Part shown: piece by piece, positions 1 to 13,600 of the stretch | Position numbering within the stretch: position 1 is the stretch's first letter | Layout: each line of letters starts with the position of its first letter | Source of the DNA: Istiophorus platypterus | Taxonomy: Eukaryota > Chordata > Actinopteri > Istiophoriformes > Istiophoridae | Length of the DNA stretch: 64,000 bases | Direction of reading: 5' to 3' | Assembly: GCA_016859345.1 (NCBI GenBank) | Contig: CM029112.1 | Location: 9,244,589 to 9,308,588 of the forward strand | The notes under the pieces: generated by a model | Seen by the model: only the letters and a program-made list of their open reading frames with translations | Database searches by the model: none | Told to the model about the DNA's origin: nothing | Position numbers and translations under genes: made by a program

Positions 1-581
1 AATCCAGCTAATGTAAGACCCTTACCACAAAGCCACATCCTCTGACCACAGACTCCTCTCTCAGTAAACAGCCTCTGGAAGGGTTGACATCTGGAGGCTG
101 CCTATAAGCCTCTATAATTTTAAGAAATACAGTCATAGTTCACTGATCTGAGACATCCAGGGTTTTTATCCCTGCTCCTACCTGCAATTTCACTCAGACA
201 CAAGAGCCACTTCACTCTCCGTCAACCTTACTTGGTCTTGCCTGTTTTCATCCTACAGTACCAGCACTTGTGTGCTGAGGACTGCTCCTCAACGATGGCA
301 CAAGTCGTTACTGCGGTAATGACATGGCTGCACGTCTTTCCGGTCGGAAAACATAAACAAGTGAAAATGCACATTTTACTGGTTAGTATTTTGTAAACCA
401 CATGACTACAACCAGGCCAAACATCAGTCAGTCTGTTACTGATGGTATTTAAGTGGTTGTATATTTTATACGCCCTCTGTTTTATCTTATCACCACTACA
501 TGTCAAATTTTTCCTTGTGTCTTCTATCTGATGCTTTTTCCTTATGTAACAATAGAACATAATCTACAGTCTGGGGAGTGT
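1..581. other. gene-free stretch, no feature seen
   Basis: AT-rich unique-looking sequence at the left edge. The short open frames here are chance frames: none carries a recognisable motif or paired splice sites. The window edge may cut a gene lying to the left. Confidence 0.5.
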
Positions 582-838
582 CCAAAATCGAATGGCAATC
601 CATCCGATAGTTGTTGAGACGTTTCACCCAACGCCACAAATGTCAACCCCATGTTGGCGCTAGAGGAAAAGTTGGGGTTCAGCAAAGCCATTACGATTTT
701 TTCCCATGAGGATCAAGAGATCTATACAAAATGTTATGTCAGTCCATCCAGTAGCTGTTGAGATATTTCAACCTGGACCAAACTGGTGGAGTGACATTAC
801 CATCCATAGAGCCGTGACGCTAGCACGGCTAAAAATGT
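582..838 (+). repeat. teleost interspersed repeat, 3' part, copy 1
   Basis: The sequence carries the characteristic phrases of an abundant fish repeat: a mis-spelt 'aatggcaatccatcc..tagttgttgagac', then 'tggcgctagaggaaaagt', then 'ttgagatatttca..ctggacca', ending 'ccatagagccgtgacgctag'. A second, longer and more diverged copy in the same orientation lies at 52270-52865 in an intron of the GIMAP-like gene. No coding capacity is seen. Family identity is from memory of teleost genomes; the class (SINE-like or non-autonomous DNA element) is not decided here. Confidence 0.75.
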
Positions 839-954
839 AATACTTTGAATAACTTGGAAGCAACTACCATAGTTAACAAACTAACTAATGCTGCTCTCAT
901 GTCTCTGTCAGTAGAATAAAAGGATCCCTGAGTGTACATAATGTGTCAGAGGTA

Positions 955-1340
955 CTTACAGGAAGCTAAAAATTGCCCTGTATTACCAGTGGAGTCTGCT
1001 GAGAGCACTGACTGAGGACGTAACCACATTTGTAAGCGAGGAAGTCGGCATAATGGGCGAAGCTCCAACAGCTGTGAACCCCCGGTAACACGGCATCCTG
1101 CATCCACGCTGAAGTAGTAGCGACCGCCTCATCCCCTATCCTCGGGGAGGGAAGCTGGACGGGCAGGATCCTGGAACGAAGCGAAGCCGGGCGCGTCTGA
1201 GGCCGAACTGTGGGTGGCAGGAAGCGAGCGTGTCCGATGGGAAACAAAAAGCAGAGCGGCGTCTGTTGAAGGGATGTAGTGGTTTTTTTGCCCCCAAAAG
1301 TAAATTGGAAATCAAGTCTCCTCTTACATAAGGACATTGT
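955..1340 (-). promoter_or_regulatory. CpG-rich patch with a strong splice donor; possible promoter and first exon
   Basis: Between about 1020 and 1265 the sequence is dense in CpG, unlike the AT-rich surroundings. On the minus strand the patch runs into a consensus donor, ttcct|gtaagtacc (GT at 958-959). This is what a non-coding or short-coding first exon of a gene lying to the left on the minus strand would look like. An open frame of about 120 codons crosses it on the minus strand, but I recognise no protein. It could also be a decayed mobile element or a chance CpG cluster. Confidence 0.3.
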
Positions 1341-4300
1341 TGATTACAACATCCATTCTAACCACACATCCATTTATTTGCTTTGTGTAGCTCTCACCGT
1401 GCCAGTGGACTTTCAGAGGAGTCGCTGTGATGGCTTTTAGGAGGAGTTCATCAATCGTCGACAGGCAACAGTTAGGCACCTTGGCAATGAACGAGCAAAG
1501 CGCACTATATCTCCGCTGACGGTTTCTCATTTGTTACTTCACACCATACCATTAGAGCATCATACATCAGCAAATGCAGTATTTACTGGAACATGCAAGC
1601 GCAGTAGCAAGCCCCATTTGTTTTTTGTCAAGAACATTTATGAACAGACATCGTGTCTCCTCATTTTAGCAGTGGATCATGTTTTTCTTGCCGGACTCTC
1701 ACCACTGAACCCGATACGAGAACAATCCATTTGCCTCGAGCTGCCGAGTGTCTATTCGTTGCCGGATAAAACTAAAGGAGACTGTTTATTACTTTCAAGC
1801 TTCCCTTTTACCTGCTAAGAGCACGAAGGGGACTGTTTCTCTTAATGAAAGCATCCACTCTAGAGAACCTGTACCCTCTTATACAACGTCAATCTCATCC
1901 TCCTGTTGTACCCACTGACCCAAACTATCTTTAATGATTTCTTTTTTTTCAGCCACTTGGAGGCAGTGCACTGAGCTGTGAGCACAACAGAAAAATACTG
2001 TATTCTCACCTTATAAAGTTGATAAGCATGTCTGTTAGCAAACTGTGGCTCATTTACACATCCAGCATAGAAGGAGCAATGTTTGCATGTTTAAAGTCTT
2101 ACGTTCATTTTCTTTTATGTTCTGTTTTTTCTCTCCACCAGCTCCTGGGGGAACTATCTTGGTCTTCAGCTGCTGCAAGCTCGTTCACACCTCATCGCCA
2201 ACCTTGTCTGTCTGCTGTGTGGGGCCCAGGTCAGGAAGTGCAAAGAGGTTTTATCAGAGCTTTTACCCTAAAATCAGCTGCCCAGGAAGCTGATGAGAGC
2301 GATGGGAGGGAATCAAAACAGTAATTTAAAGGCCGTAAAAACAAAACAATAAGTACCGGAAAAAATATATTAAAAAGCTATGCAGATGGGAACTGCAGAA
2401 TTGGCTTCTTTGTGGGTTTACCACTACAAGCAACCCTTTTCTTAAAGATTATAGTAGCTTTAATATTAGTTTAATCTATCTCCTCTTCAGTTGCAACATT
2501 TCCTTCATTTCCTACAACACCTTTCCACAGTCCCCAGAGAACAGGTGTGAACTTGTCAAGCTAGATTGTTGTCATTATCTCACTTATTGTCGCGTTTAGT
2601 CAAGATCAGCTACGAGGCTAAAAATAAAACAGCTGCTCCAACTGCTTGTGGCAGAAAGTAGTCCCTCTCCTTCTCCCTTTACAATTCATATACTGATTCA
2701 GATTTAAGTTCTCAGTAATGTAGCTGCTGCCTATCTAACAAATAAATAATGTGTGGGCCGGATCACATCTCTGTCAGCTCTAAAGATGTCCCTGCTGTGA
2801 CAGAGGCTTTTATCACCCAGAAGTATTAAGGACCATGGGAACCAGGACCCCGGTAATGGAAATGCTCAGATATGATGCAGTCCAGCCACTTGATTGTAGA
2901 CAGAATCAGGCCACTATTTATGCCTCCCCTCGCTTGGTTATCTTTGGGTACCTCCAGCACTGTATGGATGTACGGATGTATGACATTAATGTTCTGCCCC
3001 GAGGTTAAAAGTTTCCAATATGCACTGTTTAGAGGTGATGGAGCATCCCAATAGATTTGCTGTCTCTCTTTCTCTCCCTCTCGCACACAGCCACTTTTTG
3101 CACGCACACATTATCACTTTGAGTATCAGCCAGTTTGCCACAGGAGAATGAAAGCTACTTTTCCTTGCATATTAAATCTAAACAGAATAGAAAGTGCTTC
3201 ACATCCCAGATGCCCAGCTCATTAGAACTGCAGTGTTTTAAAAAAAACAACCCTCCAGAATAACAAAAAGATTGAAAAACAGCCAACAGCCATTTGCTCT
3301 GACCACAACTTGCATGTAAATGTACTTAACAGGAAATGGTAAGTAAACACAAAGACTAGTGTATGATGATGAAATTTGTGACGACATAGTAAAGTGCCTG
3401 GAGGGGGCGCCTTACCAAATGATGTCTTCATCGCTCTCATTTCTGCTTACTCTCTGCAATCTTTGCAAAGCATCATAAAAAATTGGCCATTCCCTAAGCC
3501 CCCCGCCCCCGAACCCAAGCACGCGACTGCTCAGTCATAGCTTCACACCAGTGTCAGGGAAATATTACTCTCAGAGGAGAGTAAATGCAGTGTATCCGAG
3601 TCAGATTTCAGCTGTATTAAAGTTTGATAGAGTGATGCTAATTACTTTTCAAAAAGGCGTTAGGGAGTCTCGAATATGCTCAGTGATTGCAAATGTACCA
3701 TTAAGACTATCTAGAGTAATTAGAGTTATGGCCTATCAGTGAGTAGATCCCATTATCAGCGCTCGCAGATATCAATGGGAAACCACTGGCAAATTCTCAT
3801 TTTATAAAAAATCATAATGGCATTTTAATATAGCAGGAAAGACTAAAGCATTAGAAACCTTAATTGCAGTACAAGGAAATGATTTAATAATAAGCAATTG
3901 AGTGCGTAGAAACAGTAAGGGGGTAGATTGATGAGTGTGTTCTTGTCTATTTATATGGGCGTGTGGTGTCAGTGTGGCTCATAAGGTGACACATTTTCCT
4001 TAATTATTACCATAATAGACTCATACGAGAAAAATCTATGGAAGGCAACTTGTCTGATTCTCAGTTTGCAATTTTTTTCCGACTGCAACGTCATAATCAT
4101 AAACATTTATTTTTCCCCTCAAGGTAAAAACCATCTTGCAGGGCATGGTAAACCGTGTGACATCAGAGAGAACAGTTGTTCATACTGTATGTCTGAAAAT
4201 CTGTTCTCTCAAATATTCCTGCTTTATTGGGTTATTAAAAAAGTACAAAATATATCCATCAAGTGAACAGATGGCAAATTATTCCATTTGCAGTTAAGAG

Positions 4301-7300
4301 TGGTACAGCTAAATATGTTTTAAATAGATTCTGTCCTGAACTGGCTCTTTATGGTTTTCGAATGTCAGAGGAACCTTGCGGTGTGTGATGAGAATAACGT
4401 TTTCTGCACAGGGCAGATAGGAGAGATTCACAGCATTACCCCAGACACTCCTCTGCAGTTGTGTTGTTATGAGATTAATCCTCAGCTTTGCAACATCAGC
4501 CCTCCCTGTTTTCTCTCTCTCATTCTTGAGTTTCAGTGACTGCAGGACCTCGAGTAGAGCGCCAGCCTCCAGGTTTCCTCCAGTGCTCTTAGTCACTTTC
4601 TTTTTCTTTTTTTCAAATGCACTGTGTGTTTGCCCTGATCAGCGAAATAACTGGAGTGAAGACATTTATCAAGGAGACAGAGGATTTTAGAGAAAAGTAT
4701 AGAGTAAAAGTTTTGTTGAGTTTATTTATTTGCAGGGATAACAAAACAAAAGAAAAAAAACAAAAACAAAACTTTGAATGTTTAGAAAATGGATTGTACT
4801 GCGGAGATTATAAAAACTGGGTTTACGCAGAACAGGCATTTTATCGAAAAAATAAAATGATGAAAAACGGTCACATTATGGAAAAGTTCAGGGTGATTAC
4901 TCGATGTAACACGTCTGAAAAAAAGGATCGCAGTAAGATTGCTGGAAAGATTGGAAGCCCAAATAATATTGAAATATGTGAGGTACGATCAAACTACACT
5001 GTATTTGTGATGAGCAAAATTACTTGTTGATGATAAGACCAAACATAACCATGAAATTTGATCTATTAACATTTAAAGAAGTTTTGTTTGATTTAAACCA
5101 TAAAAGCAAACCAAGTGATTTTGTTATCTGGTCTTTGATTAGATACTGTGTAACTATATATGCATCTAATCAAACAGAGAAAACCAAAGTGGTATAGAAG
5201 GAATATCGCATTGTAGCTGATTACATAGATGGAAAAACCTACAATATTTATGATATCGTCCAAGTTTCTGTTTCCGTCTGTGTCTCTGTATCTTTTCTCT
5301 CTATCACTTCTGGTCCCAATCTGCTTAACAATGTCAGTTCCCAGGAACCCTCATCCTGACAAAACAGCCATTTCCTCAGACTCTGTGGCTTCTATATTCC
5401 GTACATAGCTGACCGAAAATGAAACTGACGTCAAAATACTTCACAGCTGTGACAGTTTGACTCTCCAGTTCTGATTTTTTGAGGCAGTTGGGATTATTGT
5501 GGGAGACGAAGGGGAGAGAGAGAGGAGGCAGGGAGTTATCTTTGGAAGGCAGGTTGAAATAACTGGGGGCTGGCACGGAGGACGGCGTGGCGCACACCTC
5601 TCTGCAGACTGAGTGGAATTAGGCAGGCGGTCCAAGAAGCGTGGGGTAGAAGTGGGAGAGCAGGATAACGTCCCGCAGCTGATTAAACATGTCCAGTGAG
5701 AAGAGGAGCGGCTGGAGGGCAAAGAGCTTGTGTCCTGGTTCGGTCTGACTCTGCCAGTCCACTGCTTCGACATCTGTCGTTTGCTTTGTGGCCATCTGAG
5801 GCCTCCTGACCCCAAGTAACACAAGTAACAACTGTGTCTCTCTGTGTTTGTGGAAATCTGTTCAAGTTTGAGAACATGTATTCGTTTGATCCACCCGTTC
5901 ATGCACTACAAACATCACAAACACTGTAAAAAAAAATTAAGCGAGACTTTGTACGCAAATTTGTCGTTCCCGACTAATTTCAGAGCAGGGCCGTACTTCT
6001 GCCAGGAATCAGGACGCCTGGTCAAGCACCCGAACAATAAACAATCTGGCTGTCAGGCCATCAGTTTGATGTCTGGCAAGTCGGAAAGTTTCATAGGTCG
6101 TGTTGTAGTTTGAGCACTTCCACGATCCAATTTCCCCCTTGACTGCTCTCAAAATATCTGTTGCCCTATAAACCGTATTTAGCTCGTTTTGATACCACGG
6201 AAGTCAAATTTTACGAGCTATGGCTGAGCCTAGACGCCATTTTGTCTGCATCCGCTGATCGATATCTTCTCTCCGTTCATAATTGAATATCAAAAACCTT
6301 TGCCGCCTCGCCATCATTTTCACGACATGACTGAGAATGTCGCCTTGCTTGAATAAACTTTATTGGAGTTGCCAATGGACAACAAAGACCATCAGGTCCC
6401 CTGCTTTCGTTCAGTGCGAGCAGGTGTGAGCACCTGCGTTGTGACCTTTCAGTTGATCCGTATAGTGTAAACATTAAAGCTGCAGGCTCTGGCTGTGCGG
6501 AAAAGCAGATTTGATTTTGTAGTATGATTTAAGTCAGTGTACAAGGTTAATAAAAGTGCATAATGTCTGCAGAGGTTTAATTTGTTTTGCTTTGGTTAAT
6601 ATGAGCAGATATTAAATTGCAAAACTGACTACTGCAGTAAACAATTTTGCAACTTGCCATATACATTGTAATAATTAACAGCGTTTCCTCATCATGTTGA
6701 TAAATAACATCATCCCTGTGGCATTATGTTTCCTCCAAAACGTATTAGCTGTTATAAATTAGCTGTATATAAATGCAATTTTCTACAAGACAAGGTTACA
6801 TAATATGGACAGCCAAACTAACACAGACACATCAGAAAGGCATATAGTATACAAAGATGTCCCTCATATTCAGGTATAAGATGTTAACCTTAAGGGCATG
6901 ATCCCGCATGGTCGGCTCTGAGTCATTTTAAATTCCTCATTTCTTTCTTTTCTCCCTAATTCAAAGCAATGTTTCATCATCGGTCAGGGAGAGAGGCGCC
7001 TTCTTCACGCAGCCACACAGTCACAAGCAGGAGGAAAACAATTATAAAAGATTATTCATTAATTTAAAAAAATGGAACAGGAGATTCCCGCCTGTTTCCT
7101 CTTTACATTAGCGGCTGGATTACATGCTGGTGTCAGAGTATGGACCAACATGTGACGGATGAAAGGCTTTTTAATTAATCCAGAAACATACATAAATATG
7201 CATGATAGCTATTGCGTGCTACAGAGAATTTTTTATTGGGATAAGTTTCTTTGCCAACAATCGAAGCCACAGGATCTCTGCTAACTTTGATGTCAAGTAC

Positions 7301-8724
7301 ATTTTGAAGTTTTTTATTAAGAGATGAGGGACAGCTCCTAAATTATCTGCATTTTTTTCCCTTCTAGGAATAAAATGAAACAGAGCTTTTAAGTGTGCCT
7401 GCATGTGTTGGCTATGACCTCCTTACCACCCTATGGTGGTTGCTTAGTTTCAAAAAAAAAAAAAAATTCTGCCTGCAGTTACTCTCAGATTGCAAAGCAG
7501 TGAGAATACAAATAAGCCTTTTATCATTTATTACTTGAGATTAATGCATTAATGCGGAAATCTGACATTTACAGTTGAAAGTGGTCTTCTATATAAATGC
7601 ATACCTGTTCAGTTACATGCAGACATGATAAATATATCATTAAACAAAACAGAAAAAATCATCATATTTAAAAACATGTAAAAATGTTACAGGCAGATAA
7701 TGCCCAACTTCCAGTGTCTCCCTTGATTTTCTTAACTGAAATAATTTGTTATTTACAGTGAGCCATTTGCAAGCAGTTATACTCTATGTTGACCACGAGT
7801 ACATAATCAGATTAGGGCTTACATTATAATCTACAGCATGCCATAGATGTGGTAAATTGCCATAATCAGAACACCCCTGTTGAGTGACCTTTTGGTTTTC
7901 CTACTAATATCTATAGAGCAGCTCAGTCTTCCTTGCCTGCATTTCATTATGTAAAGGTCAACTGGCTGACTTTCTGCAATCCTTACCCCACCACCCCTTC
8001 AGACCCTCAAAAACTCCTTCCTACTTTATGGGTTAAAGGATGCTCCAGCACTATTTTCTCTGAGCTGTTCTCCCTTCCGTGCTCCAGTGTTATAAGTGCC
8101 GGTCGGTCGTGCCGTGGCACAGGCATTAATCCCTGACCAGATGATTGCTCTGTCAGCCAGAGGCTCTTTGAATATGCACGTTTTTCACTTTTTTTTTATT
8201 CAGGGCCCCGCATGGTAACTGGTTCTTGGGGAATGTGAAGGTTAGAAAGGTGTTGCAAAGATGTAATTAATCTTTCTGCCTCGCTGTGGTCGACAGTGTG
8301 AGGTGCTTTGCCCAGCGACTGTTAAAAACAACATTGGCACACCAGAGCCATCAATTAAAAAAGCTACAGGGCAGTGAGGGCAGTAGAATGATTAATAGAG
8401 AGTTGAGGGCTTTTTACTGTTCAGCCAAACACAAGCAGTATGATTGAAAAGCGGTTTGAAAAGTTTTTAATGAATATATATTATTTTTATGAGGATTTTC
8501 ATATGGAAGTGCGAAATTAATAGCCTTTAAGAGCATATGATGAAGACAAGTTAGTTTTACTCTGCAGACTTCTGTGCAGACTGTGTAACTGCATACTTTA
8601 GAATAAGATCACATTAGCCTTGGATTAGACAAAGCATGTAAAGATAATTTATGGAGCTGAAATCCACAAACCTGATGGCAATCAATACTTTTTAATTTTG
8701 GCATCTAGGGAAATGCATTTATTC
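1341..8724. other. gene-free stretch, mainly unique AT-rich DNA
   Basis: I find no gene with motif support. Many TAATTA- and ATTA-type homeodomain cores occur in low-complexity-free blocks, most clearly around 3540-3960 and 8160-8720, which resemble conserved non-coding elements. A minus-strand frame at 5376-5831 stays open apart from one stop but is not recognised. Short A-runs occur (for example near 7450). A 137-codon plus frame at 4617-5030 is lysine- and asparagine-rich in AT-rich DNA and is probably chance. Confidence 0.5.
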
Positions 8725-9020
8725 GCTTTCTTACAGAGTTTGATAAGAAGATCAACACAACTCAATTCTATTTGGTAAATATAAGGGAAGCTGGTTAGCC
8801 TAGCTTAGCATTAAGAGTGAAAACAGGAGAAACAGCTCATATGTCTAATGGTAATAAATTATGCCGGCCAGCAACAACCTGAATTCAAATAAGCTTTTAA
8901 ATGGCAATGGTTACTTTTCAGGTTCTGCTTAAGTGTCTCACCTTTTTCCTGTCTTATGCTAAGTTAAGATAACCAGCTGTCAGCAGTAGCTTCATAATTA
9001 CCAGACTGACAGGAATATTT
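8725..9020. repeat. palindromic teleost repeat (foldback, MITE-like)
   Basis: Two inverted arms are visible: agctggttagcctagcttag beginning at 8789, and its imperfect reverse complement ending in ctaagttaagataaccagct at 8978. Outside the arms, 'gagtttgataagaagatcaa' on the left and 'gtagcttcataattaccaga' on the right match the flanks I recall for a very common fish foldback repeat. The inner part has decayed and shortened. There is no coding capacity. Confidence 0.75.
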
Positions 9021-10416
9021 TACTATTTCAAGCTGGTTTCCATTTCTCTCTAAAATTGTAATTTAGAGTGAAATTTTGTTCCACAATGTGATCAATCAAA
9101 AGCAGCTCTGAAAGGAAATGATTGCGATTACACAAAGGGATGTGAAGCAAAGCGACCCCGAAGAGATCATGCAGAATGTAACACTGCAGCAATTTATGAT
9201 GTGTTTGTGTGATCCATCGCCACGTTATCGGATGCACGAGGGAACCGATTTTCCCGCAGACGTCCTGCCTGCACATGCAGCACACATACGGTGAAAGGTG
9301 AGAGCTCCTGCCTGTGCCTCTGTTTGCTATAACCGCAGAAATTGCAGAAGTCTTGTGGTGCCTGCTGGGAGTCGTCGTCCACTGCTGGAAGCTGGAAAAA
9401 GCTTGGCAAGAGTTAACGTCAAGTCGCCCATTTACACAAAACCCCCTAGTAGATATATTTGAAATGCCAGGATACTGGGGAGCAGGGCATCACATTCATT
9501 ACCTTAAGCAGTCAATCACCACTCATAGAAGCCACTCACACACACTTCCATGCAGACACACAAACAAGCTCTCGTTCATGTTTTTGACATTTTCACTCAT
9601 CACCGTTTGAATGTCCTTTGTGAGAGTGAATCTCAGGGATAATTAATCAATTAGAGATTTAAGAGGCTTGTTGTCCTCTGTTGAGTGGGATTAATGGGCC
9701 CATTTATGTGATTGTGAGGCAGCGTTTTCACTGGGGGCTCTGAATGCCACGTGCAGACAAAACCCTGGCGAGATCTCATCCGGGGTTGCAGCGTTCGTAT
9801 CTCCACCTTGTTAGTCTGCAGGTCGGTACTAATCATGTTCCACTGCCTGTACCTGATAAGCACCGGCAGTGTTCCCATTCAGGCCCGGTCGTATCGCTCA
9901 AGTGTCATTTTTCTGGATCATTTACCCATTTCAGTTCTTTCCCCTGAGATATTTTCATCAGAGAATCGCTGGACCTAAAATGCAAATAACCCCGGTGATG
10001 AGAGCAGCTGATGTTCAGCAGCAAAGGCAATCATATCCTCCATTCAAGCCACTCCTGTATCTGAATGACTGTCATCAAGAGCCCATGGTGGGAAACGTGC
10101 GCACACAGAGCACTCCACATTCCTTCACCTTTTTTGGCCACATCTGGGTGCAACGCGACGCAAAGTGCACCTCATTAGTTAAGCTATCAAATTCAAGCAT
10201 GAGGCACCGGTGCTGAATTGTAAACCAAACACAGCGATAGCTCAGTCCAATTGCAATGTTCAAATTAAACATAAAACGCATCACAGGTTTACTTAACTTA
10301 AAGGTTATTTTGCTTAAAGTCATGTGCTTAAGTGGTGGTATCTTAAATTAGTTTCAATGAGAAAAACACGTCAGTTGAGTGAATGCACCTGAGGGGGAGA
10401 AAGGATAAAACTGACA
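9021..10416. other. gene-free stretch, mixed composition
   Basis: Unique sequence, more GC-balanced than its surroundings between about 9090 and 10220. Overlapping short frames occur on both strands but none has recognised motifs or credible splice pairs. It may contain conserved regulatory DNA. Confidence 0.45.
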
Positions 10417-10650
10417 GTGGTGGGAGTAATACTCAGATCAAGAGCAACAATTTAAAAAAACTCCATTCTTGCATTAAAGAATAAAAGTACAGAAATATAA
10501 TAAGCACAATGGATTTCAATTATCCAGAGAAAAGTAATCCTGTGACTGATATATGACATTATTAGATTATCACTACTTATACAGTAATCTCTGCAAAGCG
10601 TATTATTGTTGTACCTAAGCAAGGTGGCGTTACTTTTTACTTACAGCAAA
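10417..10650 (+). repeat. decayed copy of the 'gtggaagtactcag' teleost element
   Basis: The order of phrases (gtgggagtaatactcagatc, then cattcttgcattaaagaataaaagtac, then gacattattagattatcact) follows the 5' half of the fish non-autonomous element seen better preserved at 49115-49595. Divergence is high and boundaries are approximate. Confidence 0.45.
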
Positions 10651-13600
10651 AGCAAAAGCAAAAGAATTAAATACATTATTAGTTACTGCTGACAACACAC
10701 AGACATCTGAGAAGGGTCAAAGTGCCTTAAGTAGATACTGCTTTTTTGTAAAAGCTCACAGGGAAGAAGGACTGGGGGAAAACATGTCTAATCTTTAAAC
10801 ATCTATTGTATTTTATAAGTTTATCAGGTTTTTTTTTTTATGTAAGATTTTAATCTGAAAATTAAGCAGATTGAATAAGTGTATTTCCTTTTGGGAATGT
10901 AGTGAAGTGAACAGTAAAGTGAACAGTGAAGTAAAACATTACGAAAACAAGGCAAACTCTGTTATGGATGCAGAATAATGCTAAACTAAAATAAGCCGTC
11001 ACCTGCAAGCGTCCCGATGGAGCACAGTGTCACACTCAGAATACAGAGAGCTGAGACCTTTTGACCTGTCACATTTTTGCCAGAACATGTTCCCTCCCCT
11101 CGTCGACGGCACACGGCCCCGCTAATGACCAACATCCGCCTCCCTGGGATTGCTTCTTTATCAGGGGCCAAGGTGTGAGCAAAACAATATCCCGCTAACT
11201 CTGTTTTTCCGCTGTTTAATAGAGGAGGGCATATTAGGTTTGTAATGACAAACTTAAAGACATCAGCAACAAGCTGCACCAGCCTTTCATCCAAAAGAAC
11301 GTTTTAGCTATAATGTCAGGTGCTATTTCCATCATCTGAAATATGCATTTATTGGTGAGTCTACTATTTATTTTAAATTAAGTCAATCTAGCCAGAGGGG
11401 CAGAACGTACAAGAAAAGGAAATGAAAGCAATTGTTTTATAATGTGGCCACAAAACAATATTTGACTGTTCTTACGTGTTAATGGATAAAGAACTGTCCC
11501 CAGGCACATTCATGCAAAACATAAAACTGAGTTAGAGGCAGGCAGAGGCTAGAAAATGTGAATTTATTTTAGAGATCTATCTGAACTAAATGTCAGGCCA
11601 GTTTACAACAAATAAGGCTTAAGTGAAGGGGAACACTGCTGTGTTTGTTTTCATTTAACTCATTGCGTGTCTCACAAAGATACATTAGCCTGTTTAGAGG
11701 GACAGAAACACGCCGCCATAACCGTAAAAAGCCGTTCAGATTTAATACACTTTGTATTGTCTATCTGAAATGTTATCAAAATCTGTCTTTTTTTATAAGA
11801 AATACAATTAAAATGTAAATATTTAAGTAGCCAATGTGAAATAAATAGAGAAAATATTTTTCTCTACACATCACTGTTTCATGTGATAGAATAAATAATC
11901 ATATGTGACTGAAAGTGAAATATTTTTTATTTTGCCCATTTAGCCCGTACTGACCTTTGCAAAAACTTAATACTGCCATTGGTTATATTGTGGCTTTAAT
12001 GTCCAAAAGCACTATGGGGTTTATATGTGTTGCATTAAGTGTGATCCTGTTTTTAAACATACGATAATGCTTGGACCCTTTGCATGTTACATTAAAAATT
12101 TATTAGGAGGCCAGCCAGCATGAGTAATTATGGAGAATGTCTGCAGTGCAAGGCCTCTTAGGATGAGCTGGATAGCACTGAACTATGTTAGCCCATTTAT
12201 GGTCCATTTATCACAAGCTGCACATACTTTACATTACAATCAAATATTAAAGCTTATTTATACTTTTTATGAAAACTTCTTTTTCTTCTTCTTTTCATGG
12301 TGGCGATTGCTTCATTTCAAGCCAGTGCCTTTCATGTGTAATCCATCATGGGTAATCCATCCCTTATTTATCCATCTTTTTTCAGTTCATATTGTTGTTG
12401 CAGATAAAATGCTTACATAAGGAGTCCTAATTTGGATATTAGTCTTTCAGATCTGTTGAAAAGCTCTTGCTTGGCATTTGTTTGCTCCATGAGCTGAGCT
12501 GGAAGAAAACGAAACCCATGACACACAATTTTGGGACTTGAACACCGTGAAAATGCATTTTTTAGCCTTTTGCAGTTTCAGTTGCTTTTCTCACATGACA
12601 CTAGTGCCAGCGGATTCACCGGCCTGAATGCTTCACCAAACAATGTTTGCTTTCGCCCTCCTTTATTATCATTCAGTGATAATGAAACTTTCAGAGTGAA
12701 AAAAAATAAAATACGGAAAAAAGATTAATTCGCTCAGTATTATTACCATTATCTTTTATTATCACTTCAGTTTGATGGACTGCCATTCCAATACCAAGTC
12801 TATGCAAGTTTATTTTCACAATGGCACAAGTAGAAAACATGCTGTCTGGAAGGGAAAGAAAACACATTCATCAGTCTGAAAACTATAGCATGCTTTGGAA
12901 AATGGTTTGAAAGTTATGCAAAAGATTTTGCTAACAGTAGTAAGTTGGCACTAATATTTAAAAATATGTGCAATTAAATGGTCAGTCCACTCATCACTGA
13001 CATTCTAAAATAGACCAAATCTACATTTTTCTGCTAAAAAAAAAAAAATAAATAAAAGGAACAATGCAGCAATACGTAAAGTTTATTCTGATTATCAGGT
13101 AATATTGATGAATACTGCCTTTTCAAGATGGCTGAGGGGATTTCTGTGATTTTTTTGTAGCTTTAACGAGAATCTTTTTATAAAGGTCCCCCTGAGGCAG
13201 AACAATAAGGAGTAGAGAGTACAAGATGAACCCCCAGCAGTGACCTCCTTCAGCTGAGCTGCAGATCTGCACGAGTCAACTTTGCTATTTCTCAAAAACT
13301 TCACTGAAATCTCAGGTGCGATTTAGAGCGAAACATGTGAATTACACTATTAGAACTAAGAGTAGTTTAGTTTTAAATTTTCCACCAAGCTCCTTTCAGG
13401 CTCTATCAATGCAGCCATGCCTCCTTTGGAAATCCAAAGGTAACAGGGTTCAGTGTCACTGACTCAGTGTCTGGTTATATTGAGTTGATAGGCAATATAA
13501 TTACCTTGGTCCTCTAATAGCTTCTGTATGTCCACTGATGTTATTAAGCATTGTGATAAATGCAAACCCCCACAGTTCAGCCATCAATTTTGTTTTGCAA

